DNA from: Antiquaquibacter oligotrophicus | GTDB taxonomy: Bacteria > Actinomycetota > Actinomycetes > Actinomycetales > Microbacteriaceae | Length of the DNA: 64,000 nt | Reading direction: 5' to 3' | Assembly: GCF_020535405.1 (NCBI RefSeq) | Contig: NZ_CP085036.1 | Span: 2,232,001 to 2,296,000 of the forward strand | Shown here: one piece after another, positions 9,193 to 17,816 of the stretch | How positions within the stretch are numbered: the stretch's first letter is position 1 | Layout of the letters: each line of letters starts with the position of its first letter | The notes under the pieces: model-generated | What the model saw: only the letters and a program-made list of their open reading frames with translations | Databases searched by the model: none | What the model was told of the DNA's origin: nothing | Translations under genes and position numbers: made by a program

Positions 9193-10040
9193 AATCCGCG
9201 CGGGATGCCCGAGAGTGCGGGTGCGAGACGCTCCAGGCCGCGCTTCTCGAGCTCCAGGGCACCCAGTTCGCGATCCCTCCGCACGGCCGCAACGGCGGCG
9301 AGGAATAGCTCGGGGTCGGTCGGCGGAATGGGCGAGACGTAACGCGAGACTTCATTCGCGAGCTCCGCGGCGACACGAACACGAGTCTGCGGCGTCAGGG
9401 CGCCCGCCTGGGACAGGAACTGGGATGTCCGGCGTGCCAGCGCATCGGGCATCCGGGCCACATCGGCGGTTCGTGACCAGTCGAGCAACTGGACCGGTAC
9501 CCCGTAGACCGGCCGGACCTCAGCGGCGACGCGCTCGTTTTGGCTGTAGGTTCCTGCCACGAGGTCGCCGAGGCGACGCGAACGCGAGTTCAGCAACGCG
9601 ATGACGGCGGCCCCTCCGCCGAGTGTCATGTAGATCTCGAACATCCCCGTGAGGGCGCGCATGAACGCGTGGCGGAAGCCGATGGCGCCGCCGTCGTCAC
9701 GCACGATGCGTGCACCCACGGCGAGCTTGCCGAGTGACTTGCCGCGCGTGAGTGTTTCCACGACGGTCGGTACGAGAACAAATGCGGCGACGAGCCCCAC
9801 GATGGAGAGGGCGCGCGCCATGGCGCCGTCCAGCCGCAGGGCGTCGGCGAGATTGAAGATCAGGATGACGAGCAGGATGTACCCGGCCGTGTACAGCAGA
9901 AAGTCGATGGCGGCACCCGCACCGCGCAACACAAAACTCGTGGGGCGGAGACTGAGCGCCACCGCTTCGCCGATGATGACCTCGTCGCGTTTCTCCTCGT
10001 GGATGATCGCGTCGCGATACTTCGGCATCGGGCTGCTCAT
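9177..10040 (-). CDS. RDD family membrane protein
   Basis: A 287-residue protein. After about 35 polar residues comes the RDD module: SFVLRGAGAAIDFLLYTAGYILLVI (R and D of the family name, first helix), a second helix SIVGLVAAFVLVPTVVETL, the motif TRGKSLGKLAVGARIV and a third helix. A C-terminal soluble region (about 185-287) follows. RDD proteins are integral membrane proteins of unknown or transport-linked function. It is divergently paired with SpoIIM, with 17 bases between the starts, as in the Rv3694c/Rv3695 arrangement. Confidence 0.85.
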   Translation of the reverse strand: MSSPMPKYRDAIIHEEKRDEVIIGEAVALSLRPTSFVLRGAGAAIDFLLYTAGYILLVILIFNLADALRLDGAMARALSIVGLVAAFVLVPTVVETLTRGKSLGKLAVGARIVRDDGGAIGFRHAFMRALTGMFEIYMTLGGGAAVIALLNSRSRRLGDLVAGTYSQNERVAAEVRPVYGVPVQLLDWSRTADVARMPDALARRTSQFLSQAGALTPQTRVRVAAELANEVSRYVSPIPPTDPELFLAAVAAVRRDRELGALELEKRGLERLAPALSGIPRGFPDRG

Positions 10041-10057
10041 GCCATCATTAAATCAGC

Positions 10058-11050
10058 ATGGATCTCGACGCCTACTCCGCCGCGCACCGGGACGAGTGGG
10101 CCCGCCTCGATGAGCTGGGTCGGCAGCGCGACTTCACGGGCGCCGAGGCCGATGAGCTCATCGAGCACTACCAAGCGGGTGCCAGCCAGCTCTCCGCCAT
10201 CCAGACCACGGTTGGGGAGTCGGTGCCGGGCGATCGTCTGTCGCTCGGACTCTCGCGCGCGCGCCTCCGGTTTACGAGCGCGTCGGCGAGTGTGCTCAGC
10301 CGCCTGCCGAGGTTTTTCCTGGCCGACCTGCCGGCAGCTCTCTACCGTGTGCGGTGGCTGACGTTGGCGGTCGCGGTTGCCTTTATCGTGCTGGCGACAC
10401 TCCAGGCGTGGTGGGTTGCCACCACTCCGGAGGCTCTCGCGATGATGGGAAGTCGCGCGGAACTCGAGGCCTATCGCGAGCAGTTCATCAACTACTACTC
10501 CGAGTACTCCGGCACATCGTTCACGAGTTTCGTGTGGACAAACAACGCCTGGCTCGCGGCCCAGGCCATCGGATTCGGCATCACGGGTGTGTTTCCCGCT
10601 TACCTCCTCCTGCAGAACGCCATCGGCATCGGCGGTTCCGCTGGGGCACTCGCGTCAATCGACTCGCTCGACGTTTTCCTTCTCTACATCGCGCCGCACG
10701 GACAGCTGGAGCTGTACTCCGTTTTTCTCGCGGCGGCTGCCGGCTTCCGCGTGTTCTGGGCGTGGATCGCACCGGGTGCCCGCACGCGCGCCCAGGCGCT
10801 CTCGGAGGATGGTCGCGCGATGTTCACGATTGTGGTCGGGCTCACCCTGGCGCTGCTGCTGTCGGGGCTCGTGGAGGGTCTCGTGACACGGCAGGAGTGG
10901 CCGTGGCCGATCAAGATCGGTATCGGAACGATCGCGCTCGCCGTCTTCCTGTTCTACCAGTGGGTTATCGGCGGACGCGCTGCTCGCGCGGGCCAGACCG
11001 GGGATCTCGCCGAGTTCGAGGCCGGTGCTCGCCAGTTGGTTGCCGGCTAG
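10058..11050 (+). CDS. Stage II sporulation protein M (SpoIIM/DUF95) family
   Basis: A 330-residue membrane protein. The soluble N-terminus starts MDLDAYSAAHRDEWARLDEL, followed by five or so membrane segments including WLTLAVAVAFIVLATLQAWW, FGITGVFPAYLLLQNAIGIGG and FTIVVGLTLALLLSGLVEG. These are hallmarks of the SpoIIM/DUF95 family. The actinobacterial form is not tied to sporulation. In relatives it is clustered with RDD, DUF58 and MoxR genes. Here the DUF58-MoxR part lies 12 kb away, beyond the sugar cluster. Its end overlaps the convergent CE7 esterase by 4 bases. Confidence 0.85.
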   Translation: MDLDAYSAAHRDEWARLDELGRQRDFTGAEADELIEHYQAGASQLSAIQTTVGESVPGDRLSLGLSRARLRFTSASASVLSRLPRFFLADLPAALYRVRWLTLAVAVAFIVLATLQAWWVATTPEALAMMGSRAELEAYREQFINYYSEYSGTSFTSFVWTNNAWLAAQAIGFGITGVFPAYLLLQNAIGIGGSAGALASIDSLDVFLLYIAPHGQLELYSVFLAAAAGFRVFWAWIAPGARTRAQALSEDGRAMFTIVVGLTLALLLSGLVEGLVTRQEWPWPIKIGIGTIALAVFLFYQWVIGGRAARAGQTGDLAEFEAGARQLVAG

Positions 11051-12024
11051 CGCTGATCGACTTCGGGTAGGTAGGTGCGAATCCAGCGCTCCTGGGTGAC
11101 CCAGTGGTGTTCGCCGCCGCCTTCGTGCTCGTTGTACGGGTACACCTCCATCGTCATCGGCCCTTGCCACGCATTGGCCGCGGCGAAGACCGTCGAGGGC
11201 AGGCATACCGGGTCCATGAGTGCCGACGCGAAAAGTGCGGGAACCGTCGCGCGCCGAGCGAAGTTGACGGCGTCGAAGTAGGACAGTGTCTCGAACACCC
11301 GCTCTTCCTGACCGCGATGAACCGACAGATATCGAACGATCTCCGAGTACGGATCGCTCATGGCCATACTCACGGAACGTTCGAAGTGGGAGAGGAACGG
11401 CACACTCGGCATACTCGCGACAACATCGCCGACGAGCGCGGACACGGCGATGGCAAGGCCACCGCCCTGACTGCTCCCGACCAGCGCCACGAGTGACGGG
11501 TCAACGATGTCGAGAGAGCGCACGGCATCCACCGCGCGCACCGCGTCCGTGTAGAGGCGGCGGAAGTAGTACGTATCCCGGTCCAGAACGCCGCGCGTCA
11601 TGACACCGGGAACCGACGCCGACACCACGCCGCGGTCCGGGGTTTCGCCGCCGCTACCCCACGAACTGCCCTGGCCGCGGTTGTCCATGAAGAAGTGGGC
11701 GAATCCCGCGGCGGCCCAACGCAGGCGCTCGTGCGGTAGCCCCCTCCCGCCGCCGTAACCGTTGTACTCGATGATCGCGCCGCGCAGGGGCCCGGCCGGA
11801 ACGTTGAGCCAACCTTTGATTGCTTCCCCGTCGAAGCCCGGGAAGGTGACGTCGAACGTGTCGACGAGGCTCATTCCCGCCTCAACCCGGCGCGCATCGA
11901 CGGGGGCTGAGAACGTCCTGGCTTCGGCGATGGTCGTCGACCAGAACTCGTCGAAATCGTCAGGTTCGCGTACCTCGGGCGAATACTCCCTCAACTGCTC
12001 GAGAGGCAGATCAAGCAGTGGCAT
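11047..12024 (-). CDS. CE7-type acetyl esterase (acetylxylan esterase / cephalosporin-C deacetylase family)
   Basis: An alpha/beta hydrolase of 325 residues that removes acetyl groups from small acetylated sugars, probably in the cytoplasm since no signal peptide is present. The nucleophile S185 sits in GSSQGG (183-188), the acid D271 in ALMDPVCLPS and the histidine H300 in YNEHEGGGEHH. The N-terminal motif DFDEFW at 23-28 and RGQGSS at 116-121 are typical of CE7. The ATG at 12024 overlaps the oxidase gene upstream by 14 bases, so this is the last gene of the sugar operon. An in-frame extension further upstream lacks family similarity. Confidence 0.85.
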   Translation of the reverse strand: MPLLDLPLEQLREYSPEVREPDDFDEFWSTTIAEARTFSAPVDARRVEAGMSLVDTFDVTFPGFDGEAIKGWLNVPAGPLRGAIIEYNGYGGGRGLPHERLRWAAAGFAHFFMDNRGQGSSWGSGGETPDRGVVSASVPGVMTRGVLDRDTYYFRRLYTDAVRAVDAVRSLDIVDPSLVALVGSSQGGGLAIAVSALVGDVVASMPSVPFLSHFERSVSMAMSDPYSEIVRYLSVHRGQEERVFETLSYFDAVNFARRATVPALFASALMDPVCLPSTVFAAANAWQGPMTMEVYPYNEHEGGGEHHWVTQERWIRTYLPEVDQR

Positions 12025-13546
12025 GGTGCTCCTTTTCCGAAGCGGTGAGGTCGAGGGTGTCCACGATCGCACGGGATGCCCGTACGGCCGTGATCACCCC
12101 AGTGAGGGTCGCGTTACACACGACGGGGGTCGGGACAACTCCGTTGCCGGCCAGGAAGAGGTTGCGGAAATTCCACACCCGTCCGTCCGGATCGCACACG
12201 GACGTGCTGTCGTCGACCGGGCCTGAACGCACGGTTCCGGTCTGGTGCAACGACGAACCGGGAGGCAGGAGTGCTCGTTCGGTGTGCGGATCGAAGTCGC
12301 CGAGGCGCCGGGCAATCTTCTCGGCCAGGTCGAGGGCATCATCGATACGGGCGCGGTCGCTCTCCGAGTACTCGAACTCCACGTCGATGAGCGGCATCCC
12401 TGTGGCATCCAGCTCGGTTTCCGAGAAGACGAGTCGATTGCTCTCACGGGACTCAACGGGCGAGTACAGGGAGATTCCCGTCGAATAGGCCAGTGCAGTG
12501 TCATCGTCGTCGACGTAGACGACCCCGGTGACCTGGCCGTGGAACGGCTGTGCATCATCGTTGTGGGGGAGCCAGAGTGCGTCGGTCGCAAACTCGCCAG
12601 GCTTCGGGCGGGGCAGCTCGTCGATCGTCAGGCCGAGCCGATCGAGGTCGAGGAGCACACGGCTGGTGATGAAGGCGTGTTCGTTGAGGTAGGCGCCGAG
12701 TGCCCGCGGGCGGATCCCCGACGCAAAAAGGAGCTGAGGTGTGCGGATCGCATCCGCGCACACGACGGTCGCCGCAGCTGAGATCACACGCTCGGACCCC
12801 GTACGTGGATCCCGGATCCGGGCACCGCTCACGATCGATCCATCGTGCACGAGCTCGACCGCGAGGGAGTTGTCGAGAAGGGTGAATCGATCGTCGTCGC
12901 CCAGCATTCCGGGCCAGATTCGACTCGGGCCGGACCGTATGAGGGTTCCATTCGGGCCTTCCGCGACGGCCATCGGCATGAGGCGCGCGCGACGAGGCAG
13001 AGGGAAAAGCTCCTCGAAGACCTCCAGCACCCGTGCACCGGCCGCCGTGGCGCCGAGTGGGCCCGGGTCGACATACAGTATTCGACGTGCCGTCTCGAGG
13101 TCCCTTTCCCACTGCTCGGGGTCTCCGTCGTCGAAACGTTCCTCGCCCAGGGGGAACGGTGTCGCGGCGGTCCAGTGCACACCCATCCCGCCGAGGTTCC
13201 ACGACATGGCCGCCGCGGGCATCGAGCCCGCCTGCTCGCCGAAGGCTCCGAGCCGATAGATGCCGGGATCCGCAGTGGTGATTCCGCCCTCGAGGTGGGT
13301 AGCCAGATCGGCACCCGCGTACATCGCCTGAATGCCCGACGATACCTTCGTGTTGTATCGCGCCCAGACCTCGGGGTCGGCGCTGTCGTGGAGATGGAGG
13401 CCAGGCACGGATCCGATGGATGGTGCGCCGTCGACCATCACGATGTGCGCGTGCGGAAGTGACTCGCGAACGAGGCGAGCCACACTCGCCCCCATGATTC
13501 CGCTCCCGATGATGAGGAGGTCGGGCTGGTCGCCGTGCGCTGTCAT
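12011..13546 (-). CDS. GMC flavoprotein, pyranose 2-oxidase / glycoside 3-oxidase-like
   Basis: A 511-residue FAD oxidoreductase without signal peptide. The dinucleotide motif GSGIMG is at 14-19. The flavin loop GGMGVHWTAATP (119-130) aligns with the STHW loop of pyranose 2-oxidases, with H124 at the position that can bind FAD covalently. The C-terminal pair H434 (SSLHQTG) and N478 (CNATLT) are the expected catalytic residues. Bacterial members of this branch oxidise C3 of glycosides and start C-glycoside cleavage. The partner deglycosidase genes usually beside them (CarB/CarC) are missing here. It overlaps the carboxylesterase by ATGA. Predicted role: oxidising a sugar ring of the imported substrate. 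The regiochemistry is inferred. Confidence 0.75.
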   Translation of the reverse strand: MTAHGDQPDLLIIGSGIMGASVARLVRESLPHAHIVMVDGAPSIGSVPGLHLHDSADPEVWARYNTKVSSGIQAMYAGADLATHLEGGITTADPGIYRLGAFGEQAGSMPAAAMSWNLGGMGVHWTAATPFPLGEERFDDGDPEQWERDLETARRILYVDPGPLGATAAGARVLEVFEELFPLPRRARLMPMAVAEGPNGTLIRSGPSRIWPGMLGDDDRFTLLDNSLAVELVHDGSIVSGARIRDPRTGSERVISAAATVVCADAIRTPQLLFASGIRPRALGAYLNEHAFITSRVLLDLDRLGLTIDELPRPKPGEFATDALWLPHNDDAQPFHGQVTGVVYVDDDDTALAYSTGISLYSPVESRESNRLVFSETELDATGMPLIDVEFEYSESDRARIDDALDLAEKIARRLGDFDPHTERALLPPGSSLHQTGTVRSGPVDDSTSVCDPDGRVWNFRNLFLAGNGVVPTPVVCNATLTGVITAVRASRAIVDTLDLTASEKEHHATA

Positions 13547-14826
13547 CGTTCCTTCTCCTCATGGGCGGGCCCGCTCCCGTAAACCCGGGGTTCGTCCTCA
13601 GCCGACCGTGCGGCCGACCACGGCAACCCTTCGGCGTGGACAAAACGAAGCAGGTCCCCGTTCATCGTCGACACCAGATCCCGCGGGTAATCGGGGCCGA
13701 GAGCGTCTTCGGCGTTGGGTGCCGTCCCGAGGAAAAAGGGAACATCGAGGCAGTGCGACGCGGTGGCTGTCACCGGGGATCTCCAGTCAAACCGATAGAC
13801 CCAGGTCGGCGCGGTCGACCGACGCCGCGCGTCGACCGTTCGGCGAACGGTCCCGTGGAAGAGCTCGGACGACAATTTGTGGCGCGTGGTGGAGCCGTCA
13901 ACGAGGTCAGGCGGGGAGAGCTCGTGGGCGGTTGCTCCGATCAGGAGCGGCTTGTCGAGGCCGTGACGGCCGAGGGCATCCATAATCGGCTCGGGCACCA
14001 GGTCGTCGCCGTAGACCGGCGCGAAGGGACGCAGCGATGCGGTGCTGCCCGTTTCCGCGAGATCGACCGAGGCTCCTTGTAGTTGCAATGAGGACATCCG
14101 CTCGAGCTCTGACGTGTCGACTCCCGCGCGCTCGGCGAGGGTGGTGGTGACGCGCGTCGCATCGTCGAGGGAGAGGCAGACGTCGACGGGGGAGAAGGCC
14201 GCTGCTTGCTGGAACAGCCCGACAGCTCGGGGGCTCGACAGTAGGGTAAGGACCGCGCCTCCCCCCGCCGATTGACCCGCAATGGTCACGCGTGAAGGAT
14301 CCCCTCCGAAGTCCGCGATGTTGTCCTGAACCCACTCGAGGGCCGCAATCCAGTCGGAAACGCCACGATTGATCCCGCTGGTCGCCTTGCCGAACCCTTC
14401 CCAGCCGAGCCGATAGCCGATGGTGACGACGAGCGCACCACGCGAAGCACTCGGCGAGCCGTCGTACCACGGCCCTATCGCAGAACCCGAGACGTAGCCG
14501 CCGCCGTGCACCCAGACGAGCACCGGGAGACGACTGTCTGCGCCACCCGCGTGTGCCGGTGAGAACACGTTGAGATTCAGGGTCTCCTCCCCATCGACAG
14601 ACGGTTCGGGGATGAAGGTCGACTCGTAGGGTTGTCCCCGTTGTGCAGTGGCTCCCCAGGATGTCGCGGCAAACGCATCGGTAAACGGCGGCCGGCGCTG
14701 AGCTCCCCGCCATCGGCTCGGGCCAATCGGCGCCTCGGCATACGGGATACCCAGAAAACGATCGACAACCCCGTCCGACAGGCCGACAATCCGGCCAGCC
14801 GGGCACTCCACGATCACCTCGGTCAT
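13543..14826 (-). CDS. Type-B carboxylesterase family protein
   Basis: A 427-residue alpha/beta hydrolase. It carries the N-terminal family pattern RFLGIPYAEAP, the oxyanion stretch VLVWVHGGGYVSGS (103-116), the nucleophile S186 in GQSAGGG and a histidine H358 in ASHCLDVPFF. It is about 70 residues shorter than most members and lacks a signal peptide, so it is cytoplasmic. The ATG at 14826 overlaps the ROK stop (TGATG). A GTG one codon earlier is possible. It probably removes an acyl group from the same carbohydrate or glycoside handled by its operon partners. Confidence 0.8.
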   Translation of the reverse strand: MTEVIVECPAGRIVGLSDGVVDRFLGIPYAEAPIGPSRWRGAQRRPPFTDAFAATSWGATAQRGQPYESTFIPEPSVDGEETLNLNVFSPAHAGGADSRLPVLVWVHGGGYVSGSAIGPWYDGSPSASRGALVVTIGYRLGWEGFGKATSGINRGVSDWIAALEWVQDNIADFGGDPSRVTIAGQSAGGGAVLTLLSSPRAVGLFQQAAAFSPVDVCLSLDDATRVTTTLAERAGVDTSELERMSSLQLQGASVDLAETGSTASLRPFAPVYGDDLVPEPIMDALGRHGLDKPLLIGATAHELSPPDLVDGSTTRHKLSSELFHGTVRRTVDARRRSTAPTWVYRFDWRSPVTATASHCLDVPFFLGTAPNAEDALGPDYPRDLVSTMNGDLLRFVHAEGLPWSAARSAEDEPRVYGSGPAHEEKER

Positions 14827-15983
14827 CACGGGCCGAAGAGGTTCGACTCGATGCGATCCAACGAGGTTCTCAACGCACCCAGAAGAACGGCTTTGTTCCC
14901 GAGTTCGGTGAGCGTCAGTCGCGTGTCCGGGCTCGTGCGCGAATCGAACTCGCGCCCCAACGCGTCAACAAGCGGTGCACCGATGTCGCTGAAGGCTCCG
15001 CCGAGCACAAGCACCTCGGGGGAGAGGAGACACGCGATCGCATGCAGACCGGGCGCGAGCGCACCGGCGAGCGCGTTGACGTCCCGAAGTGCATCGCTGT
15101 CGCCACTGCGCGCCCGGCGGGCCAGATCTAGGGCGACCTCGCCGGCTTCCGTTCTCGGAGCGTCGAGGGCGAGAAGAGGATTGGGGGCCATCGGCTCACC
15201 AAGCCCGAACACGGGCTGCGCCCAGTAAATCTCTCCGGCTTGCCCGTGTAGTCCGCGATAGAGCTTGCCGCCGATGACAACACCGATGCCGACCCGACGG
15301 CCCTCGGCGAGCACGTAAACGTAATCGGATGCCGACTGTGCGCCGCCGCGCCATCCCTCACCGACTGCTGCGAGCTTCGCGTCGTTCTCCACGACCACCT
15401 CGCACGGGAAGAGATCCGAGAGTGCTTCTGAGAGGGAAAATCCAGACCAGTCCGCGACCGACGGACCGACTGCGCCGACCGCTCCCTTCAGCTCGACGAT
15501 CCCGTCATCGCCGACGACACCCATTGTCGAGACCGTGACAGCCGCCACCTTCGCGACCGAGACATCGAGGGTGCGGAAGAGCGCGGTGACCGCACCACGT
15601 ACCTTGTCGAGCCGTTCCTCTCGTGGTGTGCTCGCACTGACCGGCTCCGACCACGAACCGAGGGGAGCGCCATAGAGATCGGAGAGCATGACCTCGATGC
15701 TGTCCTGCCCTATCTGTAGGGCGAGAGCGAAGGCGTGCTGCGCCTCGAAGGTGAACTGTCGCGCGGGTCGGCCAGCGCCCTTGGATTTGTGATTGAAGCT
15801 TTCCGCGGCCTGCCCGAGCGAAACGAAGTCACCCAGGATGAGTTCGAGAGTTCGCCGCGAAAGGCCCGTCTCATCGGTGAGCTGGGTGAGGGTGGCCGAC
15901 CTCCGACGATGGAGCTCGCGCAGAGTCGTTGCAGCATTGAGCCGACGCATGGCGGCCGGGTCGATGGGCCCAACAGTGGTCAT
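14826..15983 (-). CDS. ROK family transcriptional regulator
   Basis: A 385-residue protein with an N-terminal winged helix (about 12-72, including LTQLTDETGLSRRTLELILGDF) and a C-terminal sugar-kinase-like ROK domain with VVVENDAKLAAVGEG near 200-214. The Cys-rich zinc motif of many ROK proteins is absent: the corresponding stretch HGQAGEIYWAQPVFG has no cysteine. It lies inside the sugar operon, 31 bases after the second permease and overlapping the carboxylesterase. It probably senses the imported sugar or a derivative and represses the operon, perhaps at the inverted repeat over the binding-protein promoter. Confidence 0.85.
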   Translation of the reverse strand: MTTVGPIDPAAMRRLNAATTLRELHRRRSATLTQLTDETGLSRRTLELILGDFVSLGQAAESFNHKSKGAGRPARQFTFEAQHAFALALQIGQDSIEVMLSDLYGAPLGSWSEPVSASTPREERLDKVRGAVTALFRTLDVSVAKVAAVTVSTMGVVGDDGIVELKGAVGAVGPSVADWSGFSLSEALSDLFPCEVVVENDAKLAAVGEGWRGGAQSASDYVYVLAEGRRVGIGVVIGGKLYRGLHGQAGEIYWAQPVFGLGEPMAPNPLLALDAPRTEAGEVALDLARRARSGDSDALRDVNALAGALAPGLHAIACLLSPEVLVLGGAFSDIGAPLVDALGREFDSRTSPDTRLTLTELGNKAVLLGALRTSLDRIESNLFGP

Positions 15984-16014
15984 GACTTACTTTCTCTCAC
16001 TATCGACGTATCCA

Positions 16015-16863
16015 TCACTTCATTCCCACTGTGGCGATGCCGCGGATGAAGTACTTCTGCAGGGCGAGGAAGAGGATCAGCACGGGAAGCAGCACAACAA
16101 TGGCCCCGGCGAGGAGTATCCCGTAGTCGACCGTTTCCGTTCCCTGGCTCATCGCCGAGAGCGCCACGGGCAGCGTGTAGCGATCCGTCGTCTGGGCGAC
16201 GATGAGCGGCCAGAGGAATCCGTTCCACGAGGCGAGGAACGCGAGGAGGGCTTGAGTGGCGATCGCGGGGCCGGCGAGGGGCAGGAAGATCACGCGAAAC
16301 ATCCGGAACTCGCCCGCGCCGTCCAGCCGAGCCGCCTCGAAGAGCTCATCGGGAATGGACTCCGCGTACTGGCGCATGATGAACACCTGGAGCGGCAGCA
16401 CCAGCATGGGAAGGGCGATCCCGGCGAGAGTGTCGATGAGCCCGAGCCGTGCCACCACAACAAACTGGGGCACAAAGATCGCGGTGAAGGGGATCATCAT
16501 CGAGGCGAGGATCGCGCCGAATACGACGCGTCGGCCGCTGAAGTGCAGTTTGGCCAGTGCGTAGCCCACCATCGAGGCGAAAATGACGTTGCCGACCACA
16601 ATGATCGTCGCCACCACCACGGAGTTGACGCCGTACCCGAGGAAATTGCCGTCGACGACGAGGGTAACGAAGTTGTCGAGAGTGGGATTGACCGGAAACC
16701 AGGCCCCCGGGTTAGCGAGGATTTCGCCCGTGCTCCGGAAAGCGCCGGCGAAAACCCAGAGGAAGGGAGCGAGGACCACCACGAGCGAGCCGACGAGGAT
16801 GGCGTAGAGCACCCCAGTACTGACACGCGTCCGCCATCCCGCAGTCGCTCGCGACCGAGTCAT
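16015..16863 (-). CDS. Sugar ABC transporter permease, MalG-like
   Basis: A 282-residue inner-membrane permease of the carbohydrate uptake family 1. It has six predicted membrane helices and the cytoplasmic EAA loop EAARLDGAGEFRMFRVIFLPLAGPA, which docks the ATPase. Upstream is the partner permease with an ATGA overlap; downstream is the ROK regulator. No ATPase gene is found in the cluster, so a shared MsiK-type ATPase encoded elsewhere is expected. Confidence 0.92.
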   Translation of the reverse strand: MTRSRATAGWRTRVSTGVLYAILVGSLVVVLAPFLWVFAGAFRSTGEILANPGAWFPVNPTLDNFVTLVVDGNFLGYGVNSVVVATIIVVGNVIFASMVGYALAKLHFSGRRVVFGAILASMMIPFTAIFVPQFVVVARLGLIDTLAGIALPMLVLPLQVFIMRQYAESIPDELFEAARLDGAGEFRMFRVIFLPLAGPAIATQALLAFLASWNGFLWPLIVAQTTDRYTLPVALSAMSQGTETVDYGILLAGAIVVLLPVLILFLALQKYFIRGIATVGMK

Positions 16864-17813
16864 GACTTGCTCCTCAGGAGTCGGAACTGCACGATGCCGA
16901 GCACGGCGACGATGAGCACCATGACGTAGGAGGAGGCCGCAGCCTTGCCGAGGTCACCGAAGCCGAACTGGTTGAAGGTGAAAAGGCCCAGCGTGATCGT
17001 GGAGTCGAGCGGTCCACCGTCCGTGAGCACGTAGGGGACCTCAAAGACTTGAAGGAAGAAGATGGTGAGCAGAACGGAGACGAGCAGGGTCGTCGGACGC
17101 AGCAGTGGCCAGGTGATGGAGAACAGGATGCGCCATCGACCGGCGCCATCGAGAGCCGCTGCTTCGTAGACGTCCTCCGGCACCGATTGCAGTCCCGCTA
17201 GATACAGCACCATCGCTGTACCGAAGTTCAGCCACACACCCAGCGCGATAATCACGGCGAGGGCGAACGCGGGATCCCCCAACCAGTTGGGGCCGTCGAT
17301 CCCGAACCACGCCAACGCGGAGTTGACCGGGCCGCGGGCGTTGAACGCGTACTGCCAGATTGTCGCGACCGCGACGATATTGGTAACGACGGGAACGTAA
17401 AAGGCTGCACGAAAGAACGTGCGGAAGCGGGGGATGCCCGTGTTGAGAGCCACGGCGAGCAAGAACCCCACGGCAAGAGTGATGGGTACCCCCACCACAA
17501 CGTAGATGCCGGTATTGAGAAGAGACCTGAGGAACTGAGGGTTAGCGAAGAGGTCGGTGAAGTGGGACAACCCGACGAAACTCACGGCGAGTGGGTTGCG
17601 CAGGTCCGAGGATCGCATGTCCGTGAAACCGATGACGAGAGAGATGACGATCGGGAGTGCCGTGAACGTGAGGAAGATCACGATGAACGGGAGGCTGAGA
17701 AGCCAACCCGCCCGGTTCTGACCCGTCGTGACAGCCGATCGGCGCGCCGGGGACCGCCGGGGGGCGGGGCGCTCCTCGAGCACCCCGCCCCGCGTTCGTG
17801 ACCGTACGCGCAT
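16860..17813 (-). CDS. Sugar ABC transporter permease, MalF-like
   Basis: A 317-residue permease, the partner of the MalG-like protein. A basic Arg-rich N-terminus of about 35 residues precedes six helices starting with AGWLLSLPFIVIFLTFTALPIV. The EAA loop is EAAALDGAGRWRILFSITWPLLRP near 225-248. It lies 3 bases after the binding-protein stop and overlaps the next permease by 4 bases, so the three importer genes are one transcript. Confidence 0.92.
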   Translation of the reverse strand: MRVRSRTRGGVLEERPAPRRSPARRSAVTTGQNRAGWLLSLPFIVIFLTFTALPIVISLVIGFTDMRSSDLRNPLAVSFVGLSHFTDLFANPQFLRSLLNTGIYVVVGVPITLAVGFLLAVALNTGIPRFRTFFRAAFYVPVVTNIVAVATIWQYAFNARGPVNSALAWFGIDGPNWLGDPAFALAVIIALGVWLNFGTAMVLYLAGLQSVPEDVYEAAALDGAGRWRILFSITWPLLRPTTLLVSVLLTIFFLQVFEVPYVLTDGGPLDSTITLGLFTFNQFGFGDLGKAAASSYVMVLIVAVLGIVQFRLLRSKS

Positions 17814-17816
17814 CGA

